From the NCBI GenBank assembly GCA_035550515.1, contig DASZOZ010000032.1, positions 27,151 through 91,150 of the forward strand: a DNA stretch of 64,000 nucleotides, written 5' to 3'. Position 1 is the stretch's first letter. The number at the start of each line of letters is the position of its first letter. The stretch is from DATARH01 sp035550515. GTDB taxonomy: Bacteria > Pseudomonadota > Alphaproteobacteria > ATCC43930 > CGMCC-115725. Of the stretch, positions 33,242 to 41,617 are shown piece by piece. A model generated the notes under the pieces. The model worked only from the letters and a program-made list of their open reading frames with translations. It had not been told where the DNA came from and ran no database searches. Made by a program: the position numbers and the translations under genes.

Positions 33242-34098
33242 CAGCCGACTGCCGCCGCCGGAAGTTCATCGGGGATAACGGCGGGCGCCGCTCCGCTCGG
33301 CTGCGAGGCGGCGGCGGGCAGCGGCTCGCCGCGCCCGGCAAGGTGCCGGCTGACGCCGCTTTCGATCCGCCGCCGGCAATAGTCGGCCAAGGCCTTGCGC
33401 GACGGGAAGTCGGCGAGCGCGACCGGCGGGTGGAACTCCACGACCGCCTCGATCCGCCCGAGGCCAAGCAGGTGCCAGAGATGCGGCGCCAGGTCCATGT
33501 CGCCATACCACGCGAAAAACGGGCGCAGCGTCCGGCCGATCGGCAGCCCGTCGAGCCGGGTATAGGCCACCGACACCGGCTGCACCGTGACCGGCTCCTG
33601 CCGGTTGTAGACCACACTGAACAGCGCGCTCTTGAACGGCAACACGAAAGTGCCGTCGCCGCTGGTGCCTTCGGGGAACAGGATCAGCGCGTCGCCCGCC
33701 GCCAGCCGTTCGGCGATCGCGTCGCGTTGCCGCGCGGTGCTGCGCACCTGGCGATCGACAAACACCGAGCGCTGCAGCTTGGCGAGTTGGCCGAACAGCG
33801 GCCAGCCGGCGACCTCGCTCTTGGCGATGAAAGAGCCGGCGATCAGCGAGCCGAGCACAGTGATATCGGTATACGAGACGTGGTTCGCCGCAAACAGCAC
33901 CGGCCGCGCCGCGACGGGTTCGCCCACCCGGCGGATGTCGAGACCGAGAATGCGGCAGCATTGGCGATGGTAAAAGCGCGGGAACTCGGCCACCCAGCGG
34001 CGCTTCAACAGCAGGCCGATCGCCTGTACCGGCATCAGCGCGAGGGTCCAGGCGAGATACACCCCGATCCGCCGCAGGCGCAGAAACCGCGAACCCAT
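33241..34098 (-). CDS. olsA: 1-acyl-glycerol-3-phosphate acyltransferase-type enzyme, probable OlsA
   Basis: The protein has the PlsC-type acyltransferase motifs: NHVSYTD (H-x4-D) and FPEGTSGDGTF, with an N-terminal hydrophobic stretch (YLAWTLALMPVQAIGLLL) that anchors it to the membrane. It comes directly after an OlsB-type gene, so it most likely converts lyso-ornithine lipid to ornithine lipid, although phosphatidic acid synthesis is possible. ATG 34098 with GGAG upstream begins the conserved part; the longer frame overlaps olsB. The tail is alanine/proline-rich. miaB follows with a one-base overlap. Confidence 0.85.
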   Translation of the reverse strand: MGSRFLRLRRIGVYLAWTLALMPVQAIGLLLKRRWVAEFPRFYHRQCCRILGLDIRRVGEPVAARPVLFAANHVSYTDITVLGSLIAGSFIAKSEVAGWPLFGQLAKLQRSVFVDRQVRSTARQRDAIAERLAAGDALILFPEGTSGDGTFVLPFKSALFSVVYNRQEPVTVQPVSVAYTRLDGLPIGRTLRPFFAWYGDMDLAPHLWHLLGLGRIEAVVEFHPPVALADFPSRKALADYCRRRIESGVSRHLAGRGEPLPAAASQPSGAAPAVIPDELPAAAVG

Positions 34099-34141
34099 AC
34101 GCTCCGGCTTGCTCAATGGCCCTTTATCCAACTGTCTTCGC

Positions 34142-35047
34142 TCAATGTTCTTTTGCCCAGTGTTCTTTTGACCGCCGCTCGTAATGCCGCGAGTATTTCT
34201 CGGCGACGAGATCGGTCTTGACGACGACACAGACATCGGTGGTGTTGAACTGGTGGTCGATCACCGCCCCATCGCCGACAAAGCCGCCGAGTCGCAGATA
34301 ACCTTTGATCAGCGGCGGCAACAGGTTGAGCGTGCGTTCGGCGTCGATGCCGTCCGGGTCGAGACGCCGCATCTCGACATAGCGCTCGGGCAACGCGCGC
34401 GCGCGCAACTCGGGCGGCGCCAGGCGATGGTGGTAAAGATACGAGAGCGGCACCGCGAGCTGATCGGGATCGGTCCCCGGCAGGCTGGCGCAGCCGAACA
34501 TCAGTGCGATGTCGTAGTGAAAGACGTAGTTGGCGATGCCGCTCCACAGCAAGGGCATCACGGCACGCGCACGATAGGCCGGGTCGACGCAGGAGCGGCC
34601 CAGTTCCAGCACCGGACCGGGATAGGCGACCAGGCGCGCGATGTCGTACTCGGCGGCGGAATAGAACCGTCCGCAGCGCCGCGCCGCCTCGCGCCGGATC
34701 AGCCGGTACGTGCCGACCACCGCCTCGGGGCCGGGGCCGCGCGAGTGGTCCAGCACCATCAGGTGGTCGCAGATCTCGTCGAACGGGTCGCTGTCGCGCC
34801 GGTCGCGCGCCATGTGCGGCGACGGCCGCGCGCCCATCGTCTCGTAGAAGATGCGGTAGCGCAGCGCCTGCACCGCGTCGATGTCCGCGGCGGAGGCCGC
34901 CAGCCGCACCTGCAACGGTCCGCTAACGACGTTGAGGAGAGGCACGCGCCGCTCCTCGCCCCGGGGGTCGAGCACGCCGACCCGGTCAGGCGGCAATACC
35001 GAAGCGTCGGCGGTTGTGCCGATAATCACGCGGAAGTCCCCGTGCAT
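34142..35047 (-). CDS. olsB: GNAT-type acyltransferase, probable L-ornithine N-acyltransferase OlsB
   Basis: OlsB transfers a 3-hydroxyacyl chain from acyl carrier protein to ornithine in the first step of ornithine lipid synthesis. The 301-residue protein contains the OlsB/hemolysin-like GNAT signatures VQALRYRIFYETMGA, DPFDEICDHLMVLD, VVGTYRLIR and LELGRSCVDPAYRARAVMPLLW. The next gene encodes a PlsC-type acyltransferase, completing the pathway. Near the stop the peptide KEHWAKEH reflects a 15-bp tandem duplication (34144-34173). It lies 40 bases after fur, a gene order often seen in alphaproteobacteria. Confidence 0.85.
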   Translation of the reverse strand: MHGDFRVIIGTTADASVLPPDRVGVLDPRGEERRVPLLNVVSGPLQVRLAASAADIDAVQALRYRIFYETMGARPSPHMARDRRDSDPFDEICDHLMVLDHSRGPGPEAVVGTYRLIRREAARRCGRFYSAAEYDIARLVAYPGPVLELGRSCVDPAYRARAVMPLLWSGIANYVFHYDIALMFGCASLPGTDPDQLAVPLSYLYHHRLAPPELRARALPERYVEMRRLDPDGIDAERTLNLLPPLIKGYLRLGGFVGDGAVIDHQFNTTDVCVVVKTDLVAEKYSRHYERRSKEHWAKEH

Positions 35048-35087
35048 CGGGGCATCAAGGCGATCGCCGATCGCATCGATAAGAGGA

Positions 35088-35513
35088 TCACTCGGTCTTC
35101 CGTTCGCTGCCGCGCTTGACGGCGTAGAGTTCCAGCCGGTGCCCGACCAAGTCGTAGCCGAGCTGGTCGGCGACGAAATGCTGCAGCTTTTCTATTTCAT
35201 CATTGCGAAACTCGATCACCCGTCCGGTCTGCAGATCGATCAGGTGGTCGTGATGCGCGCTCGGCATCTCTTCATAGCGCGACCGGCCGTCGCCGAAATC
35301 GTGGCGCGCCAATATGTTAGCCTCTTCGAACAGGCGCACGGTGCGATAGACCGTGGCGATGCTGATGCGCGGGTCGATGTCGCTCGCGCGGCGATAGACC
35401 TGTTCGACATCCGGATGGTCGGCCGAATCCGACAGCACGCGGGCGATCACCCGGCGCTGCTCGGTCATTTTCAGGCCCTTGTCGAGGCAGAGCTGCTCGA
35501 GGCGGGAGATCAT
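35088..35513 (-). CDS. Fur-family metalloregulator (Fur/Mur type)
   Basis: The 141-residue protein has the Fur winged helix (GLKMTEQRRVIARVL, ISIATVYRTVRLFEEANI) and the metal-binding HHDHLIDLQTG (H87, H88, H90). The zinc-binding CxxC pairs of E. coli Fur are missing, as in alphaproteobacterial Fur/Mur proteins that respond to manganese or iron. A perfect -10 hexamer (35551-35546) lies just upstream of ATG 35513. The gene is separate from irr at 8913, so this genome region codes for two Fur-family regulators with different ligands. Confidence 0.9.
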   Translation of the reverse strand: MISRLEQLCLDKGLKMTEQRRVIARVLSDSADHPDVEQVYRRASDIDPRISIATVYRTVRLFEEANILARHDFGDGRSRYEEMPSAHHDHLIDLQTGRVIEFRNDEIEKLQHFVADQLGYDLVGHRLELYAVKRGSERKTE

Positions 35514-35545
35514 CGGGCCGCGTTCCCGGCGAAGCGTACCGGGTC

Positions 35546-35551
35546 ATTATA
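35546..35551 (-). promoter_or_regulatory. -10 element of the fur-type gene
   Basis: TATAAT on the minus strand is a perfect -10 hexamer 33 bases before the start codon. The region 17 bases upstream (AGGCTC) is a poor -35, so the promoter may need an activator or an extended contact. Confidence 0.5.
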
Positions 35552-35625
35552 GCGAACTCCGCGGGGGGAGCCTATGTCCGACAATCCGACTCGCCTATTC
35601 CAGCCTCCGTGCGCCGGGGCGCGTC

Positions 35626-36048
35626 TCAGGCGCTGCCCCGTCGGGCGCGCGTGCCGAGGCCGATTTCCTTGGCGAGCCGGCTGCGCTGCCGGGCGTAATT
35701 GGGCGCCACCATCGGGTAGTCGGGCGGCAGGCCCCAGCGCTCGCGATAGGTCTCGGGGCTCATGTTGTACGCGGTCTTCAGATGGCGCTTCAGCATCTTG
35801 AGCTTCTTGCCGTCCTCGAGGCAGACCAGGTAGTCGGGCTGGATCGACTTCTTGACGGTGACCGCCGGTTGCGGCCGGCTGGCCGGCGCCGCTGCGGCGG
35901 GCGCGCTGCCGATATTGGCAAGAGACTGATAGACCTGGTTGATCAGCTGCGCCAAGTCGCCGACCGCCACGGTGTTGTTGGAGACGTGAGCGGCGACGAT
36001 TTCTGTCGTCAAGGCCAACAGATCGCCCGCCTGGTCCTTTTCGTCCAT
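35626..36048 (-). CDS. MucR/Ros-family zinc-finger regulator
   Basis: This 140-residue regulator has the alphaproteobacterial MucR arrangement: an N-terminal helical oligomerisation part, an alanine/proline linker, and the C-terminal finger CLEDGKKLKMLKRHL followed by YNMSPETYRERWGLPPDYPMVAPNYARQRS. The finger has C76 and H89, but the position of the last histidine ligand is alanine (KTAYNM). MucR proteins bind AT-rich DNA and control surface, motility and symbiosis genes. ATG 36048 has AGGA five bases upstream. A candidate promoter lies at 36080-36108. Confidence 0.9.
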   Translation of the reverse strand: MDEKDQAGDLLALTTEIVAAHVSNNTVAVGDLAQLINQVYQSLANIGSAPAAAAPASRPQPAVTVKKSIQPDYLVCLEDGKKLKMLKRHLKTAYNMSPETYRERWGLPPDYPMVAPNYARQRSRLAKEIGLGTRARRGSA

Positions 36049-36079
36049 GTTATCCTTCCTGAACCCGAACGCTTCGAGA

Positions 36080-36108
36080 AGCATAAGTAATGGGTCAAAG
36101 CTGTGCAA
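36080..36108 (-). promoter_or_regulatory. Candidate promoter of the mucR-type gene
   Basis: TTGCAC (36108-36103) and TATGCT (36085-36080) on the minus strand are 17 bases apart, with a predicted leader of about 25 bases. The surrounding 150 bases are more AT-rich than the rest of the window, as MucR targets usually are. Confidence 0.35.
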
Positions 36109-36206
36109 CGAGGTATTCGGGGAATCTTGTGTGCTTTATGGAAACTTTCAATTCCTCCGCAGAACAGTCGCGAAATTAAGCGAGTATCGGTGCTTGTGCC
36201 AAAAGG

Positions 36207-36677
36207 TCACGGGAACATCGGCGCGGCCGGCAGCGCAAGCCGCAGGACCAGCGCATCCGCCCGCCCGTCCGGCCGGCGATAATACCGCGGCCGGCGGCCG
36301 ACGGCGGTAAAGCCGGCGCCGCCGTAAAGGTCTTTCGCCGCCTCGTTATCGACCGCCACTTCCAGCACGACCGACGGCAGGCCGCGCCGCGCCGCCTCCT
36401 CGATCGCCATCCGCAGCAAGGCTTGCGCGACGCCGCGGCGGCGCCAGCACGGGACGACGCCGAGCGAGAGGACCTCGCACTCGTTGCCGAGATCGCGCAC
36501 CAGGATGAAACCGGCCGGCTCGCCCTCTTCCCAGGCCAGCCAGCCGAAACCGCCGGCGAGGGCGATGATCCGCGCCAGCGCCGGGGCCTCCCACGGATCG
36601 TCGGGAAAGCAGGCGCGGTGCAGCACCGCCAAGGCCTCCACCGTGCCGGGCGGGATCGGTTCGATCCGCCGGCTCAC
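36207..36677 (-). CDS. rimI: Ribosomal-protein-alanine N-acetyltransferase (RimI family)
   Basis: The 156-residue GNAT protein has the acetyl-CoA loop CWRRRGVAQALL, the central strand SVVLEVAVDNEAAKDLYGGAGF and the terminal GRRPRYYRRPDGRADALVL, all typical of RimI, which acetylates the N-terminus of ribosomal protein S18. GTG 36677 overlaps the tsaB stop as GTGA and gives a normal length; the longer open frame is spurious. The tsaB-rimI pairing is widespread. Confidence 0.92.
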   Translation of the reverse strand: MSRRIEPIPPGTVEALAVLHRACFPDDPWEAPALARIIALAGGFGWLAWEEGEPAGFILVRDLGNECEVLSLGVVPCWRRRGVAQALLRMAIEEAARRGLPSVVLEVAVDNEAAKDLYGGAGFTAVGRRPRYYRRPDGRADALVLRLALPAAPMFP

Positions 36678-37390
36678 GGTCTGCCGCCGGCGGCTTGCCG
36701 CGGCTTGGGGAAGCTGACGTCGGGGGGCCGCAAATAGAGCGCGCGCGCCGCCGCCGCCAATCCGGACTGCGCCGCCGCCAGTACGCCGCGCGCATCCGGC
36801 GCCGAACCTGGGACCGGCGTCACGTCCCGGCAACCCGCGAGCGACGCGGCAGCGGCTTCTGCGGCATCGCCGGCGACTTGCAGCGGCGCAGTGCCGATCG
36901 CGGCGTCGATAAACCGGGGGAGTTCCTCCGGCGCCACCGAGGCGGCTTCGCCAACCGGGCGCCCCTCCCGGAAAAGCTGCACATATAAATCGTCGCGCCG
37001 GCTGTCGAGCGCGATCAGCAGCGGGCAGTTCAGTCGCCGCGGTATCAATGCTGCCACCGCCGCGAAGCTGGTGACGCCGACGAGGCCGGCCTGCGCGGCC
37101 AGCGCCAGCCCGTGCGCCGCGGCAAGCCCGGCGCGGATACCGGTGAACCCGCCGGGACCGGTCGACACCGCGACGCGGTCGATCGCCGGCGGCGCGACAG
37201 CGGCGGCATGCATGACGCGGTCGATCATCGGCAACAGCGCCTCGGCGTGGCCGTGGCGCATCTCCCGCCGCTCGGCGGCCAGCAGGTCTTCGCCGCGGGC
37301 AACGGCGACGGAGCAGGCCGAACCGGCGGTGTCGAAGGCCAGCACGACGGGCGCGGGCCGGCCGGCGCCGGTCGCGCGCGGGTCGGACAT
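36674..37390 (-). CDS. tsaB: tRNA threonylcarbamoyladenosine biosynthesis protein TsaB
   Basis: TsaB is the inactive ASKHA-fold partner of TsaD in making t6A37 in tRNA. Motifs include the N-terminal VLAFDTAGSACSVAV, the VSTGPGGFTGIRAGLAAAHGLA segment and LIALDSRRDDLYVQ. The 238-residue length is normal. ATG 37390 is chosen; a GTG at 37420 overlapping the nfuA stop is possible but adds ten unconserved residues. It is followed by rimI with a four-base overlap. Confidence 0.92.
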   Translation of the reverse strand: MSDPRATGAGRPAPVVLAFDTAGSACSVAVARGEDLLAAERREMRHGHAEALLPMIDRVMHAAAVAPPAIDRVAVSTGPGGFTGIRAGLAAAHGLALAAQAGLVGVTSFAAVAALIPRRLNCPLLIALDSRRDDLYVQLFREGRPVGEAASVAPEELPRFIDAAIGTAPLQVAGDAAEAAAASLAGCRDVTPVPGSAPDARGVLAAAQSGLAAAARALYLRPPDVSFPKPRQAAGGRP

Positions 37391-37409
37391 CGATGCGGGG
37401 GAGGGTGCC

Positions 37410-37958
37410 TTAGACGGCACGCACCTCGACGACTTCGGGGATGTAATGGCGCAGCATGTTCTCGATGCCGGCCTTCAGCGTCGCGGTCGAGCTCGGGCAG
37501 CCGCTGCACGAACCCTGCATGTGCAGATAGACGATGCCGTCCTCGAAATCCTCGAAGATGATGTCGCCGCCGTCCTGCGCGACGGCCGGCCGCACACGCG
37601 TCTCCAGCAGCTCCTTGATCGCGGCGACAACCTCGTCGTCTTCGCCCTCGGCGGCGGTGCTTTCTTCGGCGGCGGTGACCACCGGCAGGCCGGCGGTGAA
37701 ATGCTCCATGATCGCGGCGAGCACGGCCGGCTTGAGCTGAAACCAGTCGGTGTCGCCGGATTTGGTCACGGTGATGAAGTCGGCGCCGAGAAAGACGCCG
37801 CCGACCTCCGGCAGGGCAAAGAGCCGCTCGGCGAGCGGCGAGCGCGCCGCGGCGGCCGCCGCCTCGGTGAAATTCGCGGTGCCCGACGCCATCACCGGAC
37901 GCCCCGGCAGAAATTTCAGCGTCGCCGGGTTTGGCGTCTGCTCGGTCTGGATGAACAT
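37410..37958 (-). CDS. Nfu-type Fe-S cluster carrier (Nfu_N + NifU C-terminal domain)
   Basis: The 182-residue protein has the Nfu N-terminal domain (FIQTEQTPNPATLKFLPGR) and the C-terminal NifU domain with the cluster-binding C151 and C154 in GSCSGCPSS. It is the same architecture as mitochondrial Nfu1 and delivers 4Fe-4S clusters to target proteins. GGAG seven bases before ATG 37958 supports the start. The window is rich in Fe-S clients (MiaB, the Fe-S oxidoreductase, Nth and the Kor complex). Confidence 0.93.
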   Translation of the reverse strand: MFIQTEQTPNPATLKFLPGRPVMASGTANFTEAAAAAARSPLAERLFALPEVGGVFLGADFITVTKSGDTDWFQLKPAVLAAIMEHFTAGLPVVTAAEESTAAEGEDDEVVAAIKELLETRVRPAVAQDGGDIIFEDFEDGIVYLHMQGSCSGCPSSTATLKAGIENMLRHYIPEVVEVRAV

Positions 37959-38038
37959 CGACGGGCTCCGTGCGGCTCGGGAAGGCAACTGGGTGCCTAT
38001 AGCATGGGGATTGGCCGGCGCAAATCCAAGCGGCGCGA

Positions 38039-38512
38039 TCAACTAAGCGCGTCGACCTGCGCGACCGTCAGCCCGCCGGGAACGATGGTAATCGGGATGC
38101 GCAGCCGCGCCGCCGTCTTGCCGGTGAGGTGGGTGACCAGCGGCCCCGGCCCCGAGGCCCCCGTACCGGCCGCCAGCACCAGGATCGAGATGCCCGGCTC
38201 CTCGCTGATCAGGGTCAGGAGTTCGTCCTGGGCACGGCCCTCGCGGATATAGATGATCGGCGTCGAGCCGGCGATCGGCGCGAATTGCTCGCATAATCGC
38301 TGCATGAGCTGCTCGGCCGCCTCGCGCCGTTCCTCGCGCGCCAGCTCCTCGACCGAAATCCAGTGCTGAAACTCGGCCGGTTCGATCACGTGCAACAGCG
38401 CCAGCTTGCCGCCGGTATGGGCGGCGCGGCGCGCCGCATATTGCAGCGCCAGGCGATGCTCCGCCGTCTCGTCGACGACGACGAGGAACACGCGGGTCCC
38501 GTTCTCGGCCAT
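38039..38512 (-). CDS. Universal stress protein (UspA family)
   Basis: This 157-residue protein has the Usp fold: VFLVVVDETAEHRLALQYAARRA at the N-terminus, KLALLHVIEP as the second strand, and the C-terminal ILVLAAGTGASGPGPLVTHLTGKTAARLRIPITIVPG. The G-x2-G-x9-G-(S/T) ATP motif is only loosely matched, so nucleotide binding is uncertain. In related genomes a UspA gene lies between trpS and nfuA, as here, with two extra genes (Alph_Pro_TM, TSUP) inserted. Role: stress survival, not further defined. Confidence 0.88.
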   Translation of the reverse strand: MAENGTRVFLVVVDETAEHRLALQYAARRAAHTGGKLALLHVIEPAEFQHWISVEELAREERREAAEQLMQRLCEQFAPIAGSTPIIYIREGRAQDELLTLISEEPGISILVLAAGTGASGPGPLVTHLTGKTAARLRIPITIVPGGLTVAQVDALS

Positions 38513-38547
38513 CGGCGACCCCCAGCGGCGCGCTCAGGAATTGGCGC

Positions 38548-39294
38548 TCAGGAATTGCGGAAGGGCAGGCTCGCGATCCATCCTGCCATCACCGCCATCA
38601 TCACCGCAATCGCGCCATAAGCGAGCGCATCGCTGTGCGCGAAATTGAACACTGCGGCGTCGACCCCGACCTTGGAGACCACGAGCGGGGTCGTCTGGCC
38701 GCCGACCACGTCCTTGTCGCGCACCAGGAAGACCTCGACTAGGTAGCTGCCGGTCGGGATGTTGGCGGGAAAGAAGAACGTCGTGCGGAACAGCCGGTCG
38801 CCGAGAAAGGCGATCTTTTCGTGGCTCGACGAGAACACGCCGGTTCGCTTGCGCACATCGATCAGCGCCCGGGCGAAGCGTTTGGCGCGTTCGGGGTCGG
38901 TGGGGAACTTGGTCTCGAATTTGAGGTTGTCACTGCCGATCTTGTAGAGCGCCGCCGCCCCCGGCGACAGCGCATCGGCCAGCGGCCGTGTCGCGGCGAC
39001 GGCATAAAAGCTCGGAATGCCGACAAAGGTGACCGAGTCGGTGTTGGCCCAGATGCCCGCGACCTTGCCTTTTTCCCACACCGTCACGTCGCGGTCGGGG
39101 CCGCGCACCACGGCGACGACGTCGGCGAGGCCGTCGGTGGCGCCGAACAGCACCACCGAGGCGCCGGTGAAACCGGTGGTGATCGCGATCGAGTGGCTGC
39201 TCAGGTCGGCCGCGACGATCTCGGCCCGGCTCGGTGCCGCGGACAACAGGGCGAGGGCGAAAAGCGCCGCCGGGAAGCCCCGCCCGGGCCTCAT
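38548..39294 (-). CDS. TIGR02186 / Alph_Pro_TM family membrane-anchored protein
   Basis: The 248-residue protein has an N-terminal signal peptide (FPAALFALALLSAAPSRAEI), a large periplasmic beta-rich domain, and one C-terminal membrane helix (YGAIAVMMAVMAGWIASLPF). Family markers are SSHSIAITTGFTGASVVLFGA, VVVRGP and TTFFFPANIPTGSYLVEVFLV. The family is restricted to alphaproteobacteria and is usually found next to a TSUP permease, as here: its ATG overlaps the permease stop by four bases. The function is unknown but should be part of the same transport process. Confidence 0.88.
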   Translation of the reverse strand: MRPGRGFPAALFALALLSAAPSRAEIVAADLSSHSIAITTGFTGASVVLFGATDGLADVVAVVRGPDRDVTVWEKGKVAGIWANTDSVTFVGIPSFYAVAATRPLADALSPGAAALYKIGSDNLKFETKFPTDPERAKRFARALIDVRKRTGVFSSSHEKIAFLGDRLFRTTFFFPANIPTGSYLVEVFLVRDKDVVGGQTTPLVVSKVGVDAAVFNFAHSDALAYGAIAVMMAVMAGWIASLPFRNS

Positions 39295-40211
39295 ATCCGG
39301 TTGTCCGCGGGGATCACGAACAGATCGGCCGGCCGCAGCGTCAGGTCGCGCGCCAGCTTCGCCGCCACCAGCAGCACCAGGATCGCCAGCAGAAACCGCA
39401 GCTGCTCGCCGCGCAGCCGGGTGCCGAACCGCGTGCCGAACTGCGCGCCCAGCACCCCGCCGACCAGCAGCAGCAGGGCCAGCACCGCATCGACGGTGTG
39501 GTTGTGAAACGCCTGGAGGATCGTCACGTTGGCCGCGACGAAAATGATCTGCAGCAGCGACGTGCCCGGCACCATCGCCGTCGGCATGCCCAGCGTGTAG
39601 ATCATCGCCGGCACCATGATGAAGCCGCCGCCGATCCCCATCACCGCGCTGAGCACGCCGACCGCAAAACCCAGCCCGACCGGCAGCAGTGCGCTGATGT
39701 AAAGCTGCGATTTGCGGAACCGCGTCTTCAGCGGCAGGCCGTGCATCCAGGTATGGCGATGCAGCCGCCGGCGGACGGTGCCCGGACGCCGTCGCCGCAG
39801 GATGGCCAGTACACTCTCGATCGCCATCATGAAACCGAGCGCGCCGAGCAGCACGACATAGCACAGCGAAATGATCAGCTCGATCTGGCCGAGCTGCGCC
39901 AGCAACGTGAACAGCCAGACGCCCAGCACCGAGCCGGCGAGCCCGCCCATCAGCAGCGTAAAGCCCATCTTGAAATCGACATTGCCGCGCTGCCAGTGCG
40001 CCAGCGCACCGGAGACCGAGGCGCCGACGAGCTGGTTGGCCGACGATGCCACTGCGATGGCCGGCGGCACGCCGATGAGGATCAGCAGCGGGGTCAGCAG
40101 AAACCCGCCGCCGACCCCGAACACGCCCGACAGGAACCCCACCCCGGCCCCGAGGCCGAGCAGGACGAAAATGTCCAGCGAGACCTCGGCGACGGGCAGG
40201 TAGACATCCAT
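39291..40211 (-). CDS. TSUP-family (TauE/SafE) permease
   Basis: This 306-residue inner-membrane protein has eight or so hydrophobic segments and the repeated TSUP motif GVGFLSGVFGVGGGFLLTPLL near residues 25-45 and AVGVLSAVMGIGGGFIMVPAM in the second half. TSUP proteins move sulfite, sulfoacetate, thiosulfate or other anions. No clear ribosome binding site precedes ATG 40211. The substrate is not readable; the partner Alph_Pro_TM protein is coupled to it. Confidence 0.9.
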   Translation of the reverse strand: MDVYLPVAEVSLDIFVLLGLGAGVGFLSGVFGVGGGFLLTPLLILIGVPPAIAVASSANQLVGASVSGALAHWQRGNVDFKMGFTLLMGGLAGSVLGVWLFTLLAQLGQIELIISLCYVVLLGALGFMMAIESVLAILRRRRPGTVRRRLHRHTWMHGLPLKTRFRKSQLYISALLPVGLGFAVGVLSAVMGIGGGFIMVPAMIYTLGMPTAMVPGTSLLQIIFVAANVTILQAFHNHTVDAVLALLLLVGGVLGAQFGTRFGTRLRGEQLRFLLAILVLLVAAKLARDLTLRPADLFVIPADNRI

Positions 40212-40586
40212 GACGGGAAGGTTCCGGCCTTCAAGCTGAACCGGGCGGGTGCGGCGTCGCCGGGCGACGCCGCGTGGACTGGACCTTACAACCGCTATTG
40301 CAGCGCGAAAAGCATCAACGCGCCGTGGCCGCCGCCATTTCCGGTGCCGGATCAGCGCCGTCGCGGCCTGCGCGGCTCCCTTCGGTCGCGCCTCAGAGCC
40401 TGGCCCGCAATTACTTTCGTCATTCCGGGGCGGCCCTAAGGCCGAACCCGGAACCCATGCACACGGGCTTATCCAAGATATCGGTGGCGTCGGAACGCGC
40501 TTTTCGAGGGCCGTGTGCATGGGTTCCGGGTTCATCGCTCCGCGATGCCCCGGAATACGCAGAAAACGCAGGATCGCCCTGCGGCG
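40212..40586. other. 375-bp intergenic region between the TSUP gene and trpS
   Basis: It contains the leader of the TSUP gene and family A repeat copy 2 (40419-40558). I see no open reading frame with coding character, no RNA gene and no convincing terminator for trpS other than the palindrome itself, which lies behind the trpS stop (40587). Confidence 0.6.
40419..40558. repeat. Palindromic dispersed repeat, family A copy 2
   Basis: It starts GTCATTCCGGGGCGGCC and has the inner arms CCCGGAACCCATGCACACGG and their complement, as in copy 1, but the last bases are shortened (GGAATAC instead of GGAATGAC). Its central region is nearly identical to that of copy 3 (43241) and different from copy 1, so copies 2 and 3 form a subgroup flanking trpS-murJ. 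Confidence 0.85.
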
Positions 40587-41585
40587 CTACGGCCGCAGCA
40601 GGCCGGTGATGTCCTGCACCTCGCGCAGGATCGGCACCGCGATGTCTGCGGCGCGTTCCGCACCGCGGCGCAGCACCGCGTCGATATGCCCCGGATCGGC
40701 CATCAGCCGGCGCATCTCGCCGCCGATCTTGCCCAGCACCTCGACCGCCAGCGCCGACAGCTCTTCCTTGAAGGCCGAGAAATTCTTGCCGGCGAAGGCG
40801 GCGAGCGCCGTCTCGCGGGTCTGGCCGGCGAGCGCGGCGTAGATGCCGACGAGGTTGTCGGCTTCCGGCCGCTTCTCCAGGGCCGCGAGCGTGTCGGGCA
40901 GCGGCTCGGGGTCGGTCTTGGCCCGGCGCACCTTGAGGGCGATCGCATCGGCATCATCGGTCATGTTGATGCGCGAATAGTCCGAGGTATCGGATTTCGA
41001 CATTTTCTTGGTGCCGTCGCGCAGGCTCATGACCCGCGTCGCCTCGCCGAAAATCTGCGGCTCGGGCAGGGGGAAGAAATCGACCTCGTAGCGCCGGTTG
41101 AACGCGCCGGCGATGTCGCGCGCCAGCTCGACATGCTGCTTCTGGTCCTCGCCGACCGGCACGTGCGTCGCCTTGTAGCCGATGATGTCGGCCGCCATCA
41201 GCACCGGGTAGGCATAAAGCCCGAGCCCGGCCATCTCGCGGTTCTTGCCGGCCTTGTCCTTGAACTGGGTCATGCGGTTGAGCCAGCCGAGCGGGGTCAG
41301 GCACGACAGGATCCAGGCCAGCTCGCTATGCGCGGTGACCATGCTCTGGTTGAAGATGATGCAGCGCTGCGGGTCGATGCCCGCGGCGATATAGGCGGCG
41401 GTGACCTCCCGCGTCGCCGCGCGCAGCTCGATCGGGTCCTGCGGCACGGTCAGCGCGTGCAGGTCGACGATGCAGAAGATGCATTCGTAATCATGCTGCA
41501 GCGCCACCCAGTTGCGGATCGCGCCGAGATAATTGCCGAGATGCAGGTTGCCGGTCGGCTGAATGCCGGAAAAAATTCGGTTCAT
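40587..41585 (-). CDS. trpS: Tryptophanyl-tRNA synthetase
   Basis: This class I synthetase charges tRNA-Trp. The HIGH-type motif HLGN is in SGIQPTGNLHLGNYLGAI near residues 6-23 and the KMSKS loop appears in full (GTKKMSKSDTSD). The 332-residue length and the ending QDITGLLRP are normal for the short bacterial TrpRS. It begins 32 bases after murJ, and a family A palindrome lies just past its stop. Confidence 0.97.
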   Translation of the reverse strand: MNRIFSGIQPTGNLHLGNYLGAIRNWVALQHDYECIFCIVDLHALTVPQDPIELRAATREVTAAYIAAGIDPQRCIIFNQSMVTAHSELAWILSCLTPLGWLNRMTQFKDKAGKNREMAGLGLYAYPVLMAADIIGYKATHVPVGEDQKQHVELARDIAGAFNRRYEVDFFPLPEPQIFGEATRVMSLRDGTKKMSKSDTSDYSRINMTDDADAIALKVRRAKTDPEPLPDTLAALEKRPEADNLVGIYAALAGQTRETALAAFAGKNFSAFKEELSALAVEVLGKIGGEMRRLMADPGHIDAVLRRGAERAADIAVPILREVQDITGLLRP

Positions 41586-41617
41586 ACGTGCTGGTTATCG
41601 CCGCGCCGCGGGCTTGG

